DNA of 64,000 bases from CAYRXM01 sp964428175. GTDB taxonomy: Bacteria > Chloroflexota > Anaerolineae > JAFGEY01. Shown piece after piece: positions 26,386-36,800 of this stretch. The DNA is taken from NCBI GenBank assembly GCA_964428175.1, contig CAYRXM010000006.1, positions 1 through 64,000 of the forward strand. Direction: 5' to 3'. The notes under the pieces are model-generated. The model was not told the origin of the DNA. It made no database searches and saw only the letters and a program-made list of their open reading frames with translations. The number at the start of each line of letters is the position of its first letter. Position 1 is the first letter of the stretch. The translations under genes and the position numbers were made by a program.

Positions 26386-28437
26386 TCATTCGGATGGCGG
26401 AATGCCCCACAGACGCGTAGCGTTGTCTCCTCCAACGGATACCAACAACTTGCCATCGGGTGTGAAAAACACCTTGTAGGTTTCGCCAATATATCCCTCC
26501 ATCGCCGGCACATTCAGCAACTCACCTGTGCGCACGTCCCAGAGCTTGATCGCCGTTCTCGCCTGGTCCGGCAGAGCCACATAGCTCCGCACACAGGCGG
26601 CTACGACGGCGCCGTTGGGAGAAAAGGCAACATTCTTTACATCTCCTCCGAGACCTTCCAGGCTGCGAATGATCTTGCCTTCTTCTATGTCCACCAATAT
26701 AACAACACCCTCTCGGGTGCCCACAGCAGCCATCTTGTTATTGGATGAGATGGACATCAATCCCGAGGCATCATCGGGAAGGCTGATGCGGGTCAGCCTT
26801 TCTTCTGTCGGCACGTCCCACACATCGATCCCGCCATCCGCGCCGGTGATCAGCCTTTTGCCATCGGGAGAAAAAAATAGACTTGACCCTCGGCCAATGA
26901 TATGGAGCCGTTCCCCGTTTTGCACGTCATACACATAAGACACGCTACGATCAACCGCGACGGCGACCAACCGCCCATCCGGTGAAAGCCCGATTCCCCA
27001 ACAATCGGACCCGGTTTCGATCTGCGTCCGGGTTTCTGAGGCCAGGTCCCAGACCCATACTCCCCGATATGCTCGTTCGCAGGAGGCTAACGTCTTGCCG
27101 TTCGCAGAAAGGGCAAGAGAGGTTACATCACCTGTGTGCCCTTTTATCGTCCGCTCCTGGCGTCCCGTGCTGACGTCCCACAGTTGTATCTCACTGCCCG
27201 AGGTGGCAAAGACAATATTGGTGGACGAAATGGCCCGCGCCCATACCTCGTCATAGCCCGTAATGCTATTGACAAGCTTGCCTGTCCTCGCGTCCCACAC
27301 TCTCAAGAGGTCGTCAAATAGCTCCAAAGAAATCAAAATGGAACCATCTGAAGAAAAAGCAATCCCGGTTACCATAAAATCGTGTTTAGGAAGCGTTTGT
27401 ACGAGAGTGCTCGTTTCAACATCCCACATACGTACTGTGAAATCTCCGGATCCCGAGGCCAATACTAAATGCTCCGAGTTATGGCTGGTTGTCGCCGGCG
27501 CAAAAGCCAGACAGTCTACAGAAGAAGTATGTCCCGTCAGAACTTGCAGGTGAGTGCCTGATCGAGTATCCCATGTCCAGATTTGACCATTAGCCAATCC
27601 GGAGACCAGTATTGCGTCATCAGGAGAAAAGACAAGACTGACCACATAATCCGTATGCGTCAGCGTATGCAACAACAAACCCGTTTCTACATCCCAGATT
27701 CGCACTGTTTTGTCTAGTGATGCGGAGGCCAGGAATTTAGCGTCCGAAGAAAAAGTCAGACTTTCTACCTGAGAAGTATGGCCTTCGAGTGTATGCAAAC
27801 GTTTTTCCTGGTTGAGATCCCATATCCATATCTTCTCATATTCCGACACCGCGATCAAGCCGGTATCGCCCGGCGAGAAAGTCACTGCTCTTCGAGAAAG
27901 GCTTTCTCCTGGTACATCGCCTTGCAATCGCCATTCGTTCAAGCACTCGCCTGTGCCTGTATCCCACGTCCAGACAATCGCCGCGCCTGTTTGGGCAAAG
28001 AGCCTGGAGCCGTCTGCCGAGAAGGCCATGCCACTCACCCAGGTCGGCGTCTCGATGAACCGTATCTCATCGAGCGTCTCTGCATCGTACAGCCAGATGC
28101 CGATTGTGGTTCCCACGGCCAGCAGCTTGCCGTCGGGGCTAAAGGCCACCTGGCGTGGGCTGCCCTTGCCCCAAATCGCCAATTCCTGAATCCGCTCTGC
28201 ATTCTGCGGCGAGATCGGCTCCACCGGCAGCGGCGCCGGCGTGCCAGCCAGGACGGGCAGGGCCACGGTGGGCGTGAGGGTGGGGGTAGCGGTCGGGAAG
28301 GGCGTGGAAGAGGGGGCAAGGGTCGGCGTTGGGGTAAACACATCCGTCACGGGCAGCGGAGTCTTTTGGCAGGCAGCAAGGATCAGGGCAAGCGGCAGGA
28401 GCACGCCCGCATACCGGCGCACAATGGCCTCGATCAT
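26386..28437 (-). CDS. WD40 beta-propeller lipoprotein with 14 repeats
   Basis: A 683-aa predicted lipoprotein. I chose ATG 28437: it has GAGGTG upstream and gives a signal peptide ending in the lipobox LILAAC. A Pro/Thr-rich spacer (about 25-70) follows. The rest is 14 WD40-type repeats by my count, each with a phrase such as VAFSPDG and ending IWDVETG, which would give two seven-bladed propellers. No enzymatic domain is visible. The protein probably works as an extracellular interaction platform on the membrane surface. The genes around it are unrelated. Confidence 0.88.
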   Translation of the reverse strand: MIEAIVRRYAGVLLPLALILAACQKTPLPVTDVFTPTPTLAPSSTPFPTATPTLTPTVALPVLAGTPAPLPVEPISPQNAERIQELAIWGKGSPRQVAFSPDGKLLAVGTTIGIWLYDAETLDEIRFIETPTWVSGMAFSADGSRLFAQTGAAIVWTWDTGTGECLNEWRLQGDVPGESLSRRAVTFSPGDTGLIAVSEYEKIWIWDLNQEKRLHTLEGHTSQVESLTFSSDAKFLASASLDKTVRIWDVETGLLLHTLTHTDYVVSLVFSPDDAILVSGLANGQIWTWDTRSGTHLQVLTGHTSSVDCLAFAPATTSHNSEHLVLASGSGDFTVRMWDVETSTLVQTLPKHDFMVTGIAFSSDGSILISLELFDDLLRVWDARTGKLVNSITGYDEVWARAISSTNIVFATSGSEIQLWDVSTGRQERTIKGHTGDVTSLALSANGKTLASCERAYRGVWVWDLASETRTQIETGSDCWGIGLSPDGRLVAVAVDRSVSYVYDVQNGERLHIIGRGSSLFFSPDGKRLITGADGGIDVWDVPTEERLTRISLPDDASGLMSISSNNKMAAVGTREGVVILVDIEEGKIIRSLEGLGGDVKNVAFSPNGAVVAACVRSYVALPDQARTAIKLWDVRTGELLNVPAMEGYIGETYKVFFTPDGKLLVSVGGDNATRLWGIPPSE

Positions 28438-28504
28438 ATTCAACACCTCTACCACAGTCCCCGGCACGTACAGAAACGTGCCCTACGATAAAGACGGAGA
28501 AATC

Positions 28505-29407
28505 TCATCCCTGCCGGGCCGACCAACGCACGGTCAGCGAATGGGGCAGCGTCCGCCCGCCGCCGCGCGGCCGGGTGACCAACTGCCCGGCGACGAGGTC
28601 GCCGCCGAAACCCTCTACCATCCCGGCGATCAGGCGGCGCAGTTCGGGCGTCGAGGCGCGCTTGGCATAGGCAGTGAGCAGGACAAACAGCGGCGCGTCG
28701 CTCAAAACCGCCCGGCACGCCGCGCACAACGGCGGAAAGTGCCGAAAGAACTCCCACACCTCGCCCTTGGGGCCGCGCCCGAAGCGAGGCGGGTCCATCA
28801 CCAGGGCGTCGTAGCGGCCGCCGCGCCGCGCCTCGCGCTGGACGAATTTGAGCGCATCATCGACGATCCAGCGCACCGGGCGATCCTCCAGCCCGGAAAG
28901 GGCCTGGTTTTGGCGCGCCGCATCGACCGCGCCGCGCGCCGCGTCGACGTGGGTGACCTGCGCGCTGGCCGCGGCCGCAGCCAGCGTCGCCAGGCCGGTG
29001 TAGGAAAAAAGGGTCAGCACGCGGATCGGCCGCCCGGCGCGGCGAATTTGGCCGGCGATCCAGTCCCACTGCACGGCGTGCTCGGGGAAAACACCCAGGT
29101 GGCGCGAGGCGGTGATCTGCACCTGGAAGCGCAGCCCCTTGTAGGCCATCACCCACGGCGAGTCGACCGGGCGGCGAAAGGTCCAGCGCCCGCGCTCGCC
29201 GCGCGCCGAGGCGAAAAACTCGGCGTGCGCCTCGTCCCAACACTGCCGCGGCAGCGCGCGCGGCCAGGCGGCCAGCGGCTCGGGGCGGATCAAGGTGTAT
29301 GGGCCAAAGCGCTCCAGCTTGAACCCGTCGCCGCTGTCGAGCAATTGGTAGTCGCGCCAGCCGGCCGAGTGAAAAGAGACGAGCCGGGGTCTAGACGAGT
29401 CCGTCAT
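28505..29407 (-). CDS. SAM-dependent methyltransferase, RlmI/COG1092-like
   Basis: A 300-aa class I methyltransferase. The SAM-binding region is VLTLFSYTGLATLAAAA with the acidic motif II in VTHVDAARGAV. The catalytic motif IV reads VMDPPRFGRGPKGEVW, typical of RlmI-type rRNA cytosine methyltransferases and related proteins. The usual PUA domain of RlmI is absent, so the substrate (rRNA or another nucleic acid) is uncertain. The start codon lies inside the end of the glycosyltransferase gene (17-bp overlap), suggesting coupled translation. Confidence 0.85.
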   Translation of the reverse strand: MTDSSRPRLVSFHSAGWRDYQLLDSGDGFKLERFGPYTLIRPEPLAAWPRALPRQCWDEAHAEFFASARGERGRWTFRRPVDSPWVMAYKGLRFQVQITASRHLGVFPEHAVQWDWIAGQIRRAGRPIRVLTLFSYTGLATLAAAAASAQVTHVDAARGAVDAARQNQALSGLEDRPVRWIVDDALKFVQREARRGGRYDALVMDPPRFGRGPKGEVWEFFRHFPPLCAACRAVLSDAPLFVLLTAYAKRASTPELRRLIAGMVEGFGGDLVAGQLVTRPRGGGRTLPHSLTVRWSARQG

Positions 29408-30443
29408 CGCGCAGCGACCTGTTCAGGGTTTCGATGTCATCCAGCAGCTGCTTGAGCCGCTTGAATTTTTGCAGCGCCGGGTAATCATGCCCAACCATGG
29501 CCGTGTACTCCCGAAACCAGAGTTGAAAATCGTCATAGCGTCCCCAGCGGGCCATGGCCTGGGCGCGGCGAAACTGCCACGGCTTGAGGCCGGCAAAGTG
29601 CGTGCCAAACAGCACCGATAATGCCGGATAGCCGTTGAATGCCGCGAAACGCAGATCGACGTTGGTCCACCGTCCCGACCAGCGCAGGGTGAGATATTGC
29701 ATATCGGGCCAGTTGTACAGATCGCCGACCTGATCGCGCACTTTTGAGCGCTCAAGGTCGGCCTGGATGTCCAAAAACTCGTCCATCGCGGGTTCAAAGA
29801 TAAACAAGGCACCGTGGATGCCCAGGTTGGTTGGATCGTGTTCGACGCGGTCGGTGATCTCGCGTGGAATGGGCTGCCCATGTGGGCAAACGTCGCCATA
29901 GATGCGATGCCAGTTCCAGACGCCGGTTTGCACGGCGTCGGGTGGGATCAAGTAACTGCCGTCGGGATTGACCTCGATGAAATGGTACTTGTCCTCGTTG
30001 ATGATCCCGGCCGGCGCGTCGAGCCGGAAGAGGTGATCGTAGCAGCGGAGGGGCAGCACGTCGGCGTCGAGGACGACCACTTTTTGGTAGCCCAGGGCCA
30101 GGTCGCCGTCGGCGCCGAGGCGCAGCGCATTGAGGCGGGTAAACCAATAGGGACGATCCTGACGCTCCTGGCGGCGCTTGTGGGGCACGTAAATCTGAGG
30201 CACGTCGACGACGTGGTCGAACAAGTGGGCCAACGCGCCGCGCGCGCCGGCGGTGATTTCCGGCGTGACCAGGCAGACCAGGTCGGCCCGGGTGCGCTGC
30301 CGGCGCAGGGCGTAGGCCAGCAGCAGCGCGCCGGGCAGATAGCTGTCGTTGAGCATCAAAAAGGTGACAAAGGCAAAGCGGGCGCGGCCCTGTGGATCGG
30401 CCATCTGTTCGGGCGGCGGGTACAGATCAGTGGATGTAGTCAC
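29391..30443 (-). CDS. GT8 (glycogenin-like) glycosyltransferase
   Basis: A 350-aa retaining glycosyltransferase with a GTG start. The N-terminus (FVTFLMLNDSYLPGALLLAY) matches glycogenin-type GT8 enzymes, and the metal-binding DxD lies in VVVLDADVLPL. A conserved NLGIHGALFIFEP stretch and WPDMQYLTL follow. There is no signal peptide or membrane helix, so it acts in the cytoplasm; donor and acceptor cannot be read from the sequence. It starts 6 bp after the TIGR04076 gene ends and overlaps the methyltransferase gene, forming a three-gene minus-strand group. Confidence 0.88.
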   Translation of the reverse strand: MTTSTDLYPPPEQMADPQGRARFAFVTFLMLNDSYLPGALLLAYALRRQRTRADLVCLVTPEITAGARGALAHLFDHVVDVPQIYVPHKRRQERQDRPYWFTRLNALRLGADGDLALGYQKVVVLDADVLPLRCYDHLFRLDAPAGIINEDKYHFIEVNPDGSYLIPPDAVQTGVWNWHRIYGDVCPHGQPIPREITDRVEHDPTNLGIHGALFIFEPAMDEFLDIQADLERSKVRDQVGDLYNWPDMQYLTLRWSGRWTNVDLRFAAFNGYPALSVLFGTHFAGLKPWQFRRAQAMARWGRYDDFQLWFREYTAMVGHDYPALQKFKRLKQLLDDIETLNRSLRDDGLV

Positions 30444-30449
30444 GCCCGG

Positions 30450-30773
30450 TCACGCCTCGACGATCCGCTCGACTTTGAAATACACCGGCCTGTACCAGTC
30501 GGTGCAGCCGACCACCTCGACGCCGGGCTGTTTGGACCACGGCTTGGTCGCGCCGGTGGCAATGCTCAAGATCGTATTTCGAATGTCGGCCCAGGCCCAG
30601 GCGCAAAATCCCGCTGGCAGTTCGTAGGGCTGATCGATGATAAAGGTCTGCCCTTCCCGGAAGCGGCTGCACGGCCCATAGTGTTCGTCGACGTTCAGGT
30701 ATTCGTCGACCAAATCCTGGTTGATCGTCACCTTGAGCACCGTGATCTTGCATTTGAACAATCTTGGTTCCAT
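30450..30773 (-). CDS. TIGR04076 family protein
   Basis: A 107-aa protein matching the small TIGR04076 family, whose function is unknown. Visible family features are KCKITVLKVTINQDL, the GPCSRFREGQTFIID segment, GFCAWAWADI and the closing CTDWYRPVYFKVERI. It holds several conserved Cys residues. ATG 30773 has GGGAGG about 7 nt upstream. It heads the minus-strand group with the GT8 and methyltransferase genes and is divergent from the FtsX-type permease gene. Confidence 0.85.
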   Translation of the reverse strand: MEPRLFKCKITVLKVTINQDLVDEYLNVDEHYGPCSRFREGQTFIIDQPYELPAGFCAWAWADIRNTILSIATGATKPWSKQPGVEVVGCTDWYRPVYFKVERIVEA

Positions 30774-30864
30774 TTTTTGCCTCCCCGTCAAAACTGTAAA
30801 ATATCCGGTGATTCATTGTACTCGAACGCGCGGGCGCGCGCAAATGGCCTTGCGACGGAATGGT

Positions 30865-30893
30865 TTGACAAGAACAGCGTCATGGAGTATGAT
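30865..30893 (+). promoter_or_regulatory. Strong sigma70-type promoter for the FtsX permease
   Basis: TTGACA (30865-30870), a 17-bp spacer and TATGAT (30888-30893). The start point near 30900 rules out ATG 30882 as the start codon. Confidence 0.75.
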
Positions 30894-30938
30894 CCCCCTT
30901 TGTGTCTATACGTGGATTATCTCTGGGAGCCAAGCCGA

Positions 30939-33749
30939 ATGTTGTTTATCGCCTTCAAACGTCTTTTTAACCGCCCGCTGCTGACGCTGCTGTCGATCAT
31001 GGGTGTGATGCTGGCCGTTGGCCTGGTGGTCAGCATTCCCATCTTTGCCAAAGCGGTTAGTTTTGTCATGCTGCGTGAGCAGTTGGCCGAGATCGCTGCC
31101 ACCACCAAACGGCCGGCCTTTTCGCTGCGCTATTACGTGCTGCCGGCCGGGCAGTACAAGCTGACCGTCGCCGACAGCCAGGTGTGGCAAGATCACCTGG
31201 TCGAGACGCTGGTTTCCGAGGTGGGTCTGCCTCTGCTCAGCGTCAACCGGCAGATGGAAACGAACGGCCTGCTTTTCCGCACCAAAGAATCGGACAGCGA
31301 ATATGGGAAGGCCAACACCATTTTGCTCAAGGACACCAACATCACCCTCATTCCCGGCGTTGGATCCCACCTGACTTTTCGGGACGGCCAATCGATGGAT
31401 GAAGCCGAACCGTCCGGCGACGTGCTCCAGGTGTGGGTACACAAGACGCTGTTCGACGAGATGGGGCTTGAAGTCGGCGAAGAGTACGAACTGCGCGACC
31501 TGCGCCAGGGGATCGTCATTCGCACCCGCATCGCCGGCAGTTGGGTTTCCAAGAACCCGCGCGACACGTTCTGGTTTGGCAACCCCGATATGGGCCTGCG
31601 CCGCGCGCTGCTCACGCGCGTCAAGGACTATCAAACCACCGCCGAGCCGCTGCTCCAGGGCCAATTGGGCTTTGTGTCCTGGTATCTTATCATGGACGAC
31701 AGCAAGCTCTCTTCGGAGCGGATGAAAGACTATTCGAGCGGTCTCAAAGAGGCCACCAAGATCATCGGCAAATACCTGCCCAACCCGCGCATGGACAGTT
31801 CGCCCGAATTGGCCATCGACAAGGCGATCAAGCGCGAAGCCGACCTGACCGTGCTGATGTTTGCGTTCAGCGTGCCGGTGATGGCCTTTTTGCTGTATTT
31901 CCTGGGCCTGCTTTCGTCGATCACCATTCGCTGGCAGCAGCGCGAAACGGCGGTGATGGCCAGCCGGGGTATGCGCGCCGGCCAATTGATCGCGATCAGC
32001 GTCATCGAAGCGGCAGTGATCATTGGCATGGGCGCGCCGCTGGGCATTTTGGCCGGCATCGAACTGGCCCGGGCGATGGGCTATACCGAGAGCTTCATGC
32101 AGTTCACCTGGCGCGAGCCGCTGCCGGTTTCGCCCACCACCTTTAATGTGCCGATGGTGATCGCGGCGTTGAGCGCATCGCTTTTGGCCCGCCTGTGGCC
32201 CATGATGCGCGCAGCCCGTACCAGCGTGGTGGCTCACGAACGCCGCCGCGCTCGCGCGCCCGACCAGCCCTTTTGGCAGCGCTTTTATCTGGACTTTTTG
32301 CTGCTCATCCCGGTGATCTATGCCTACCGCCAGTTGACCCTCAAAGGCACGCTGGTGCCGGCAGCGCTCAGCGGCGAAGAGGGCGCGCAGCAAGACCCGC
32401 TGATGTTTTTAGTGCCGGCGATATTTACGCTGACCATCTCACTGCTGCTGGTGCGCCTGTTCCCCATCCTGATGCGCATCGGCGACTGGTTGAGTTCGCT
32501 GGGACGCGATGCGACGCTGTACCTGGCTTTCCGCCAACTGGCGCGACAGAGCAACCAGTACACCAGTGCGCTGCTGCTGGTGATCACCTCGCTCAGCCTG
32601 GGTGCGTTTATGGCCTCGATGGCGCTCAGCCTCGACCAGTGGCTGATCGACCGCGTCTATTATGCCATCGGCTCTGACGTGTTGATCAAACAGACAGTCA
32701 GCCCGGAAGATGCCTCGGAAGGGATCATCCCCACCGAGGGAGCGTGGATTTTGCCGCCGGAAAGCTATGAAGAACTGCCCGGCGTGATCAATGCCGCGCG
32801 TGTGGGCCTGTATGGGGCATCCATGTCCATTGAAGGCCGGCGCTCACTGCGCGGCATGTTTATCGGCATCGACCGGCTGGACGCGCCCGCGCTGCTCTTT
32901 TGGCGGCCCGATTTCAGTCAGGTTCCACTGGGCGAACTGATGAACCGGCTGGCCACCCGCGAGGACGCGGTGATCCTGTCCGAAGAGGCCATGCGGCGCG
33001 GTGAATACCAGATCGGTGACAAGATACATATCCGGGTGACCGTCGCCGATCAACCACTGGAAGCCGACTTTACCATCGCCGGGCAGTACAAATTTTTCCC
33101 CACCGTGTTCGAGGCAGAAGCGACGGCAGTGGTGGGCAACCTCGACTTTTTGTTCGATCAGTTGGGAGCCACCTTGCTGCACGACGTCTGGCTGCAAGTG
33201 GAGGACGATGCTGACCACGACCAGCTGGCAGATCAGGTGGAAGCCATGGGTGTGTTTATCGGACGCTGGGTCAACGCCAAGGAAGAGATTGCCGAAGAGC
33301 AGGCTCAAATCGAGCGGGTGGGCATTTTCGGTACGTTGACGGTGGGCTTTATAGCCGCAGCGGTGCTGTCGGGCATCGGCCTGCTGATTTACAACTATGC
33401 CTCGCTGCAAGAACGCTTGTTTCGCTTTACCATTTTGCGCGCGGTAGGATTGTCTTTGCTGCAAGTGATCTCGCAGGTGTCGATCGAGTACGTCGTGCTG
33501 ATGGTCTACAGCGTGCTCGGCGGGGCGCTGATTGGCGTGTGGGCTTCTGACCTGTTCATCCCCTTTTTCCAGGCCGCGGACATGAACGTGATCCGCCCGC
33601 CGACGCTGCTGCCGCTGATCGCCTGGAACGACATCAGCCAGATTTCGGCGGCGTTTACGGTGGTGCTCGTCACCGCCCAGATCGCGGTCATCGCTGCCGC
33701 GCTGCGCAAGGGCGTGTTCCAGGCGCTGCGGTTGGGCGATCAAGAGTAG
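30939..33749 (+). CDS. FtsX/MacB-type ABC transporter permease
   Basis: A 936-aa membrane protein. ATG 30939 follows GGGAG and lies about 40 bp after the predicted transcription start. One N-terminal helix (about 15-38) is followed by a large extracellular domain. Helices near 305-430 form the first FtsX core and helices near 450-560 the middle. A second extracellular domain (about 580-790) precedes a C-terminal FtsX core (about 800-930). This is the large two-core permease type. No ATPase or fusion partner gene adjoins it, which is odd for this family; the ATPase must be elsewhere. The substrate is unknown, often a lipoprotein or peptide. Confidence 0.85.
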   Translation: MLFIAFKRLFNRPLLTLLSIMGVMLAVGLVVSIPIFAKAVSFVMLREQLAEIAATTKRPAFSLRYYVLPAGQYKLTVADSQVWQDHLVETLVSEVGLPLLSVNRQMETNGLLFRTKESDSEYGKANTILLKDTNITLIPGVGSHLTFRDGQSMDEAEPSGDVLQVWVHKTLFDEMGLEVGEEYELRDLRQGIVIRTRIAGSWVSKNPRDTFWFGNPDMGLRRALLTRVKDYQTTAEPLLQGQLGFVSWYLIMDDSKLSSERMKDYSSGLKEATKIIGKYLPNPRMDSSPELAIDKAIKREADLTVLMFAFSVPVMAFLLYFLGLLSSITIRWQQRETAVMASRGMRAGQLIAISVIEAAVIIGMGAPLGILAGIELARAMGYTESFMQFTWREPLPVSPTTFNVPMVIAALSASLLARLWPMMRAARTSVVAHERRRARAPDQPFWQRFYLDFLLLIPVIYAYRQLTLKGTLVPAALSGEEGAQQDPLMFLVPAIFTLTISLLLVRLFPILMRIGDWLSSLGRDATLYLAFRQLARQSNQYTSALLLVITSLSLGAFMASMALSLDQWLIDRVYYAIGSDVLIKQTVSPEDASEGIIPTEGAWILPPESYEELPGVINAARVGLYGASMSIEGRRSLRGMFIGIDRLDAPALLFWRPDFSQVPLGELMNRLATREDAVILSEEAMRRGEYQIGDKIHIRVTVADQPLEADFTIAGQYKFFPTVFEAEATAVVGNLDFLFDQLGATLLHDVWLQVEDDADHDQLADQVEAMGVFIGRWVNAKEEIAEEQAQIERVGIFGTLTVGFIAAAVLSGIGLLIYNYASLQERLFRFTILRAVGLSLLQVISQVSIEYVVLMVYSVLGGALIGVWASDLFIPFFQAADMNVIRPPTLLPLIAWNDISQISAAFTVVLVTAQIAVIAAALRKGVFQALRLGDQE

Positions 33750-33772
33750 ACCCATCATCACCTGTCAACAAA

Positions 33773-33805
33773 AGAAACCCGGTTTTTGTCAAAAACCGGG
33801 TTTCT
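33773..33805. terminator. 33-bp hairpin repeat, copy A, used as bidirectional terminator
   Basis: AGAAACCCGGTTTTT pairs with AAAAACCGGGTTTCT as a perfect 15-bp stem around GTC. It lies between the convergent permease and dnaE genes, with T-rich sequence on both sides. A near-identical 15-3-15 hairpin occurs inside the histidine kinase gene (52403-52435). Confidence 0.8.
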
Positions 33806-33812
33806 CTATTTT

Positions 33813-36800
33813 TCACGCCACTTGCAGTGCATCTGCCCCCAGCATCGACTGGAGCGCGCGGGTCAGGGCGGGCGTGCAGGCGGCCCCCCTGGGATAGTCG
33901 ATCTGCACCCGGTAGTGCCCGTTGACCAGCACAAACGTACACTGATCGGAGCCGGGGTGCTGCGCCAATTGCTCGCACACGCGCTGGATCAGCCCCAGGT
34001 CGCCGCCGTCGTCCGCCGTGCGGCGAATGACCAGCGTCAGGTGCCTGGGTGTCGGTTGGGGTTGGGGCGCGCTCTGGGCTGGCGCGGGCGGTTCGTCGAC
34101 CAGGTTGACTTGCTGGAATTTGGTCTCGATGGAATCGCAGAGGATTTTGGGGTTGCCCCGCTCGGCATCGACCTTGCCCCTGGCGATGATGATCTTGTCC
34201 GGTTGGAGCAGGTCGCGATAGGTGGCATAGGTGCGCGGAAAGAGCACCAGTTCGATGCCGCCCTGGATGTCCTCGATGTGTACAAAAGCCATCGGATCGC
34301 CCTTTTTGGTGGTGTGCGGGCGAATCCAGTCGATCACCCCGGCAACGACGACGTTTTGGCCGTTTTTCTCCTCAGTCACCTCGCCGCAAAGACAGGTCAC
34401 TGTCGCCTGCCAGTCGCCGTTAACCCGCATCAGCGGGTGTTCGGACACGTAAAACCCAACCAGTTCTTTTTCCCAGTTGAGCATCTCTTTGGAAGAAATC
34501 TGCTCGACCTTGCCGCGATCCTTGATCTCGCTGCCGGTCAGCCGCTCGACCTGTTCGGGAAGGACGATGCTGCTCGGCGCGGCCGGCCCGCCGCCCATCA
34601 AATCAAACATGGTCATCTGTCCGATGTCCTGGGCATGATGTACCCGCGCACTGCCGGCGAGCATCTGATCGACCACCGCCAAAAGCTGTGCGCGCGTGCC
34701 AAAGCGGTCCAGCGCGCCGACCTTGATCAGGCACTCCAGCACGCGGCGGTTGAGCTTGCGCAAATCCACGCGGGCGCAGAAATCGTCGAGGCTGGCAAAA
34801 AGGCCGCCCTCTTGCCGCGCGCGGATGATCTCCTCAACTGCCGCGTCGCCGACGTTCTTGATCCCCCCCAGCCCAAAGCGAATCGCCCCGTTGGACAACT
34901 GGCACGAGGTGCTGATGTGGCGCTGCGCCTCCACCTGGCGTTCCGTGGCCTCGACGATGCTGAAATCGACCTCGCCGTAATTCACGTCGGGCGGCAGGAC
35001 GGGGATGCCCAGGCGGCGGCACTCGCCCATAAAGAGCGCCACCTTGTCGGTGTTGTTCTTTTCCACGGTGAGCAGGGCGGTCATAAACTCGACCGGATAC
35101 CTGGCCTTGAGGTAGGCCGTCTGGCAGGTGATCACTGCATAGTCGGCGGCGTGGGCCTTGTTAAAGCCATAGTTGGCAAAATATTCAATCGCGTCGTAAA
35201 TCTCGTCGGCTTTTTCGGCGGGGATGCCGTTTTTCTGACAGCCCTCGCGAAATTTGATCTTGTGCTCGGCGATCACTGCATCGATCTTTTTGGAAATCGC
35301 CCGGCGGATGACGTCGGCCTCGCCGCCGGTGTACCCGCCCAGGTCGCGCATGATCTGGAGGATTTGTTCCTGGTAGACAATGATCCCGTAGGTTTCTTCG
35401 AGGATCGGCTCCAGCGCGGGATGGATGTATTGGGTTTCCTCTTCGCCGTTCTTGCGCCGGCAGTAGGTTTCGATGAACTGCATCGGGCCGGGCCGGTAGA
35501 GGGCGACCACGGCAATGATGTCTTCCAGGCAGGTCGGGCGCATCTGGGCCAGCGTCTTTTTCATGCCCTCGCTTTCAACCTGGAACACGCCGACCACTTC
35601 GCCTCTGGTGAGCAGTTCAAAGATGCACGATTCGGCGGTGGGGATGTTGGTAAAATGCAGCGAAACGCCATGCCGCGCCTCGATCAACTCGGCGGCCTTG
35701 CGCATCTGGGTCAACGTGGCCAGGCCCAAAAAGTCGAGCTTGAGCAGGCCGATGCTCTCGACGATCTTCATCGGGAACTGGGTGACGGCCATGTCCGACT
35801 CGCCCTGCAATCGTACCGAATTGCCCGGCGCGCGGGCCAGGGGGATGTATTCGACCATCGGCTTGTCGGTGATGACAACGCCGGCGGCGTGGACGCTGGC
35901 GTGGCGCGAGACGCCTTCGACCTTGAGCGCGGTGTCGATCAATTCTCTGACGTATTCCTGAGATTCATATAGCTGTTTGAATTCGGGGTTGTCAAAGGCA
36001 TCTCTGAGTTTGACCTTTGGCCCGCTGGGCACCATTTTGGCGATGGTGTCCACCTCGTTTAGCGGCACATCGAGCGCGCGGCCCACATCGCGCACGGCGG
36101 CGCGCGCGCCAAGCGTCCCAAAGGTGATGATATAGGCCACCTTGTCGACGCCGTATTTGCGCTTGGTGTACTCGATCATCTCCTGGCGGCGGTTGTCCGG
36201 GTAGTCGAGGTCGACGTCGGGCATGGTGACGCGCTCGGGGTTGAGAAAGCGCTCGAAAATCAGGTTGTTGGGCAGCGGGTCGAGGTGAGTGATGCCCAGG
36301 CTGTAAGCGACGATCGAGCCGGCGCCGGAGCCGCGCACGTTCCACCAGATGTCCTGCTCGATGGCGTAATTGCACAGGTCCCACAGGATGAGGAAATAGG
36401 TGTCAAAGCCCATGCTGTGGATCACGTCCAGCTCGTAATTGAGGCGATCCCACTTGTCCTGTTCCGGATTTTCATAGCGCCTGAGAAAGCCGGCCTCGGC
36501 CAGCTCGCGCAGGTAGGTTTGCGGGGTGTGGCCTTCGGGCACGGAAAATTCGGGCAGGTGATAGCCCTCACTCTCTACATCGACCTGGCAGCGCTCGGCG
36601 ATACGCACGGTGTTCTCCAGCGCGTCGGGCCACTGCGGGAACATGGCCGCCATTTCTTCATCGCTCTTGATGTAATAGCCGCTGTCGGTCATGCGCATGC
36701 GGTCGGGGTCGGCGCGCACCTTGCTGGTCTGGATGCACAGCAAAATGTCCTGTGCGTCGGCGTCGCCGGCGCGCACGTAATGCGCGTCGTTGGTGGCGAC

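Noticed and set aside
29814..30938. Upstream in-frame extension of the FtsX permease
   Set aside because: It runs antisense to the GT8 and TIGR04076 genes, and a promoter at 30865-30893 places the transcript start after it.
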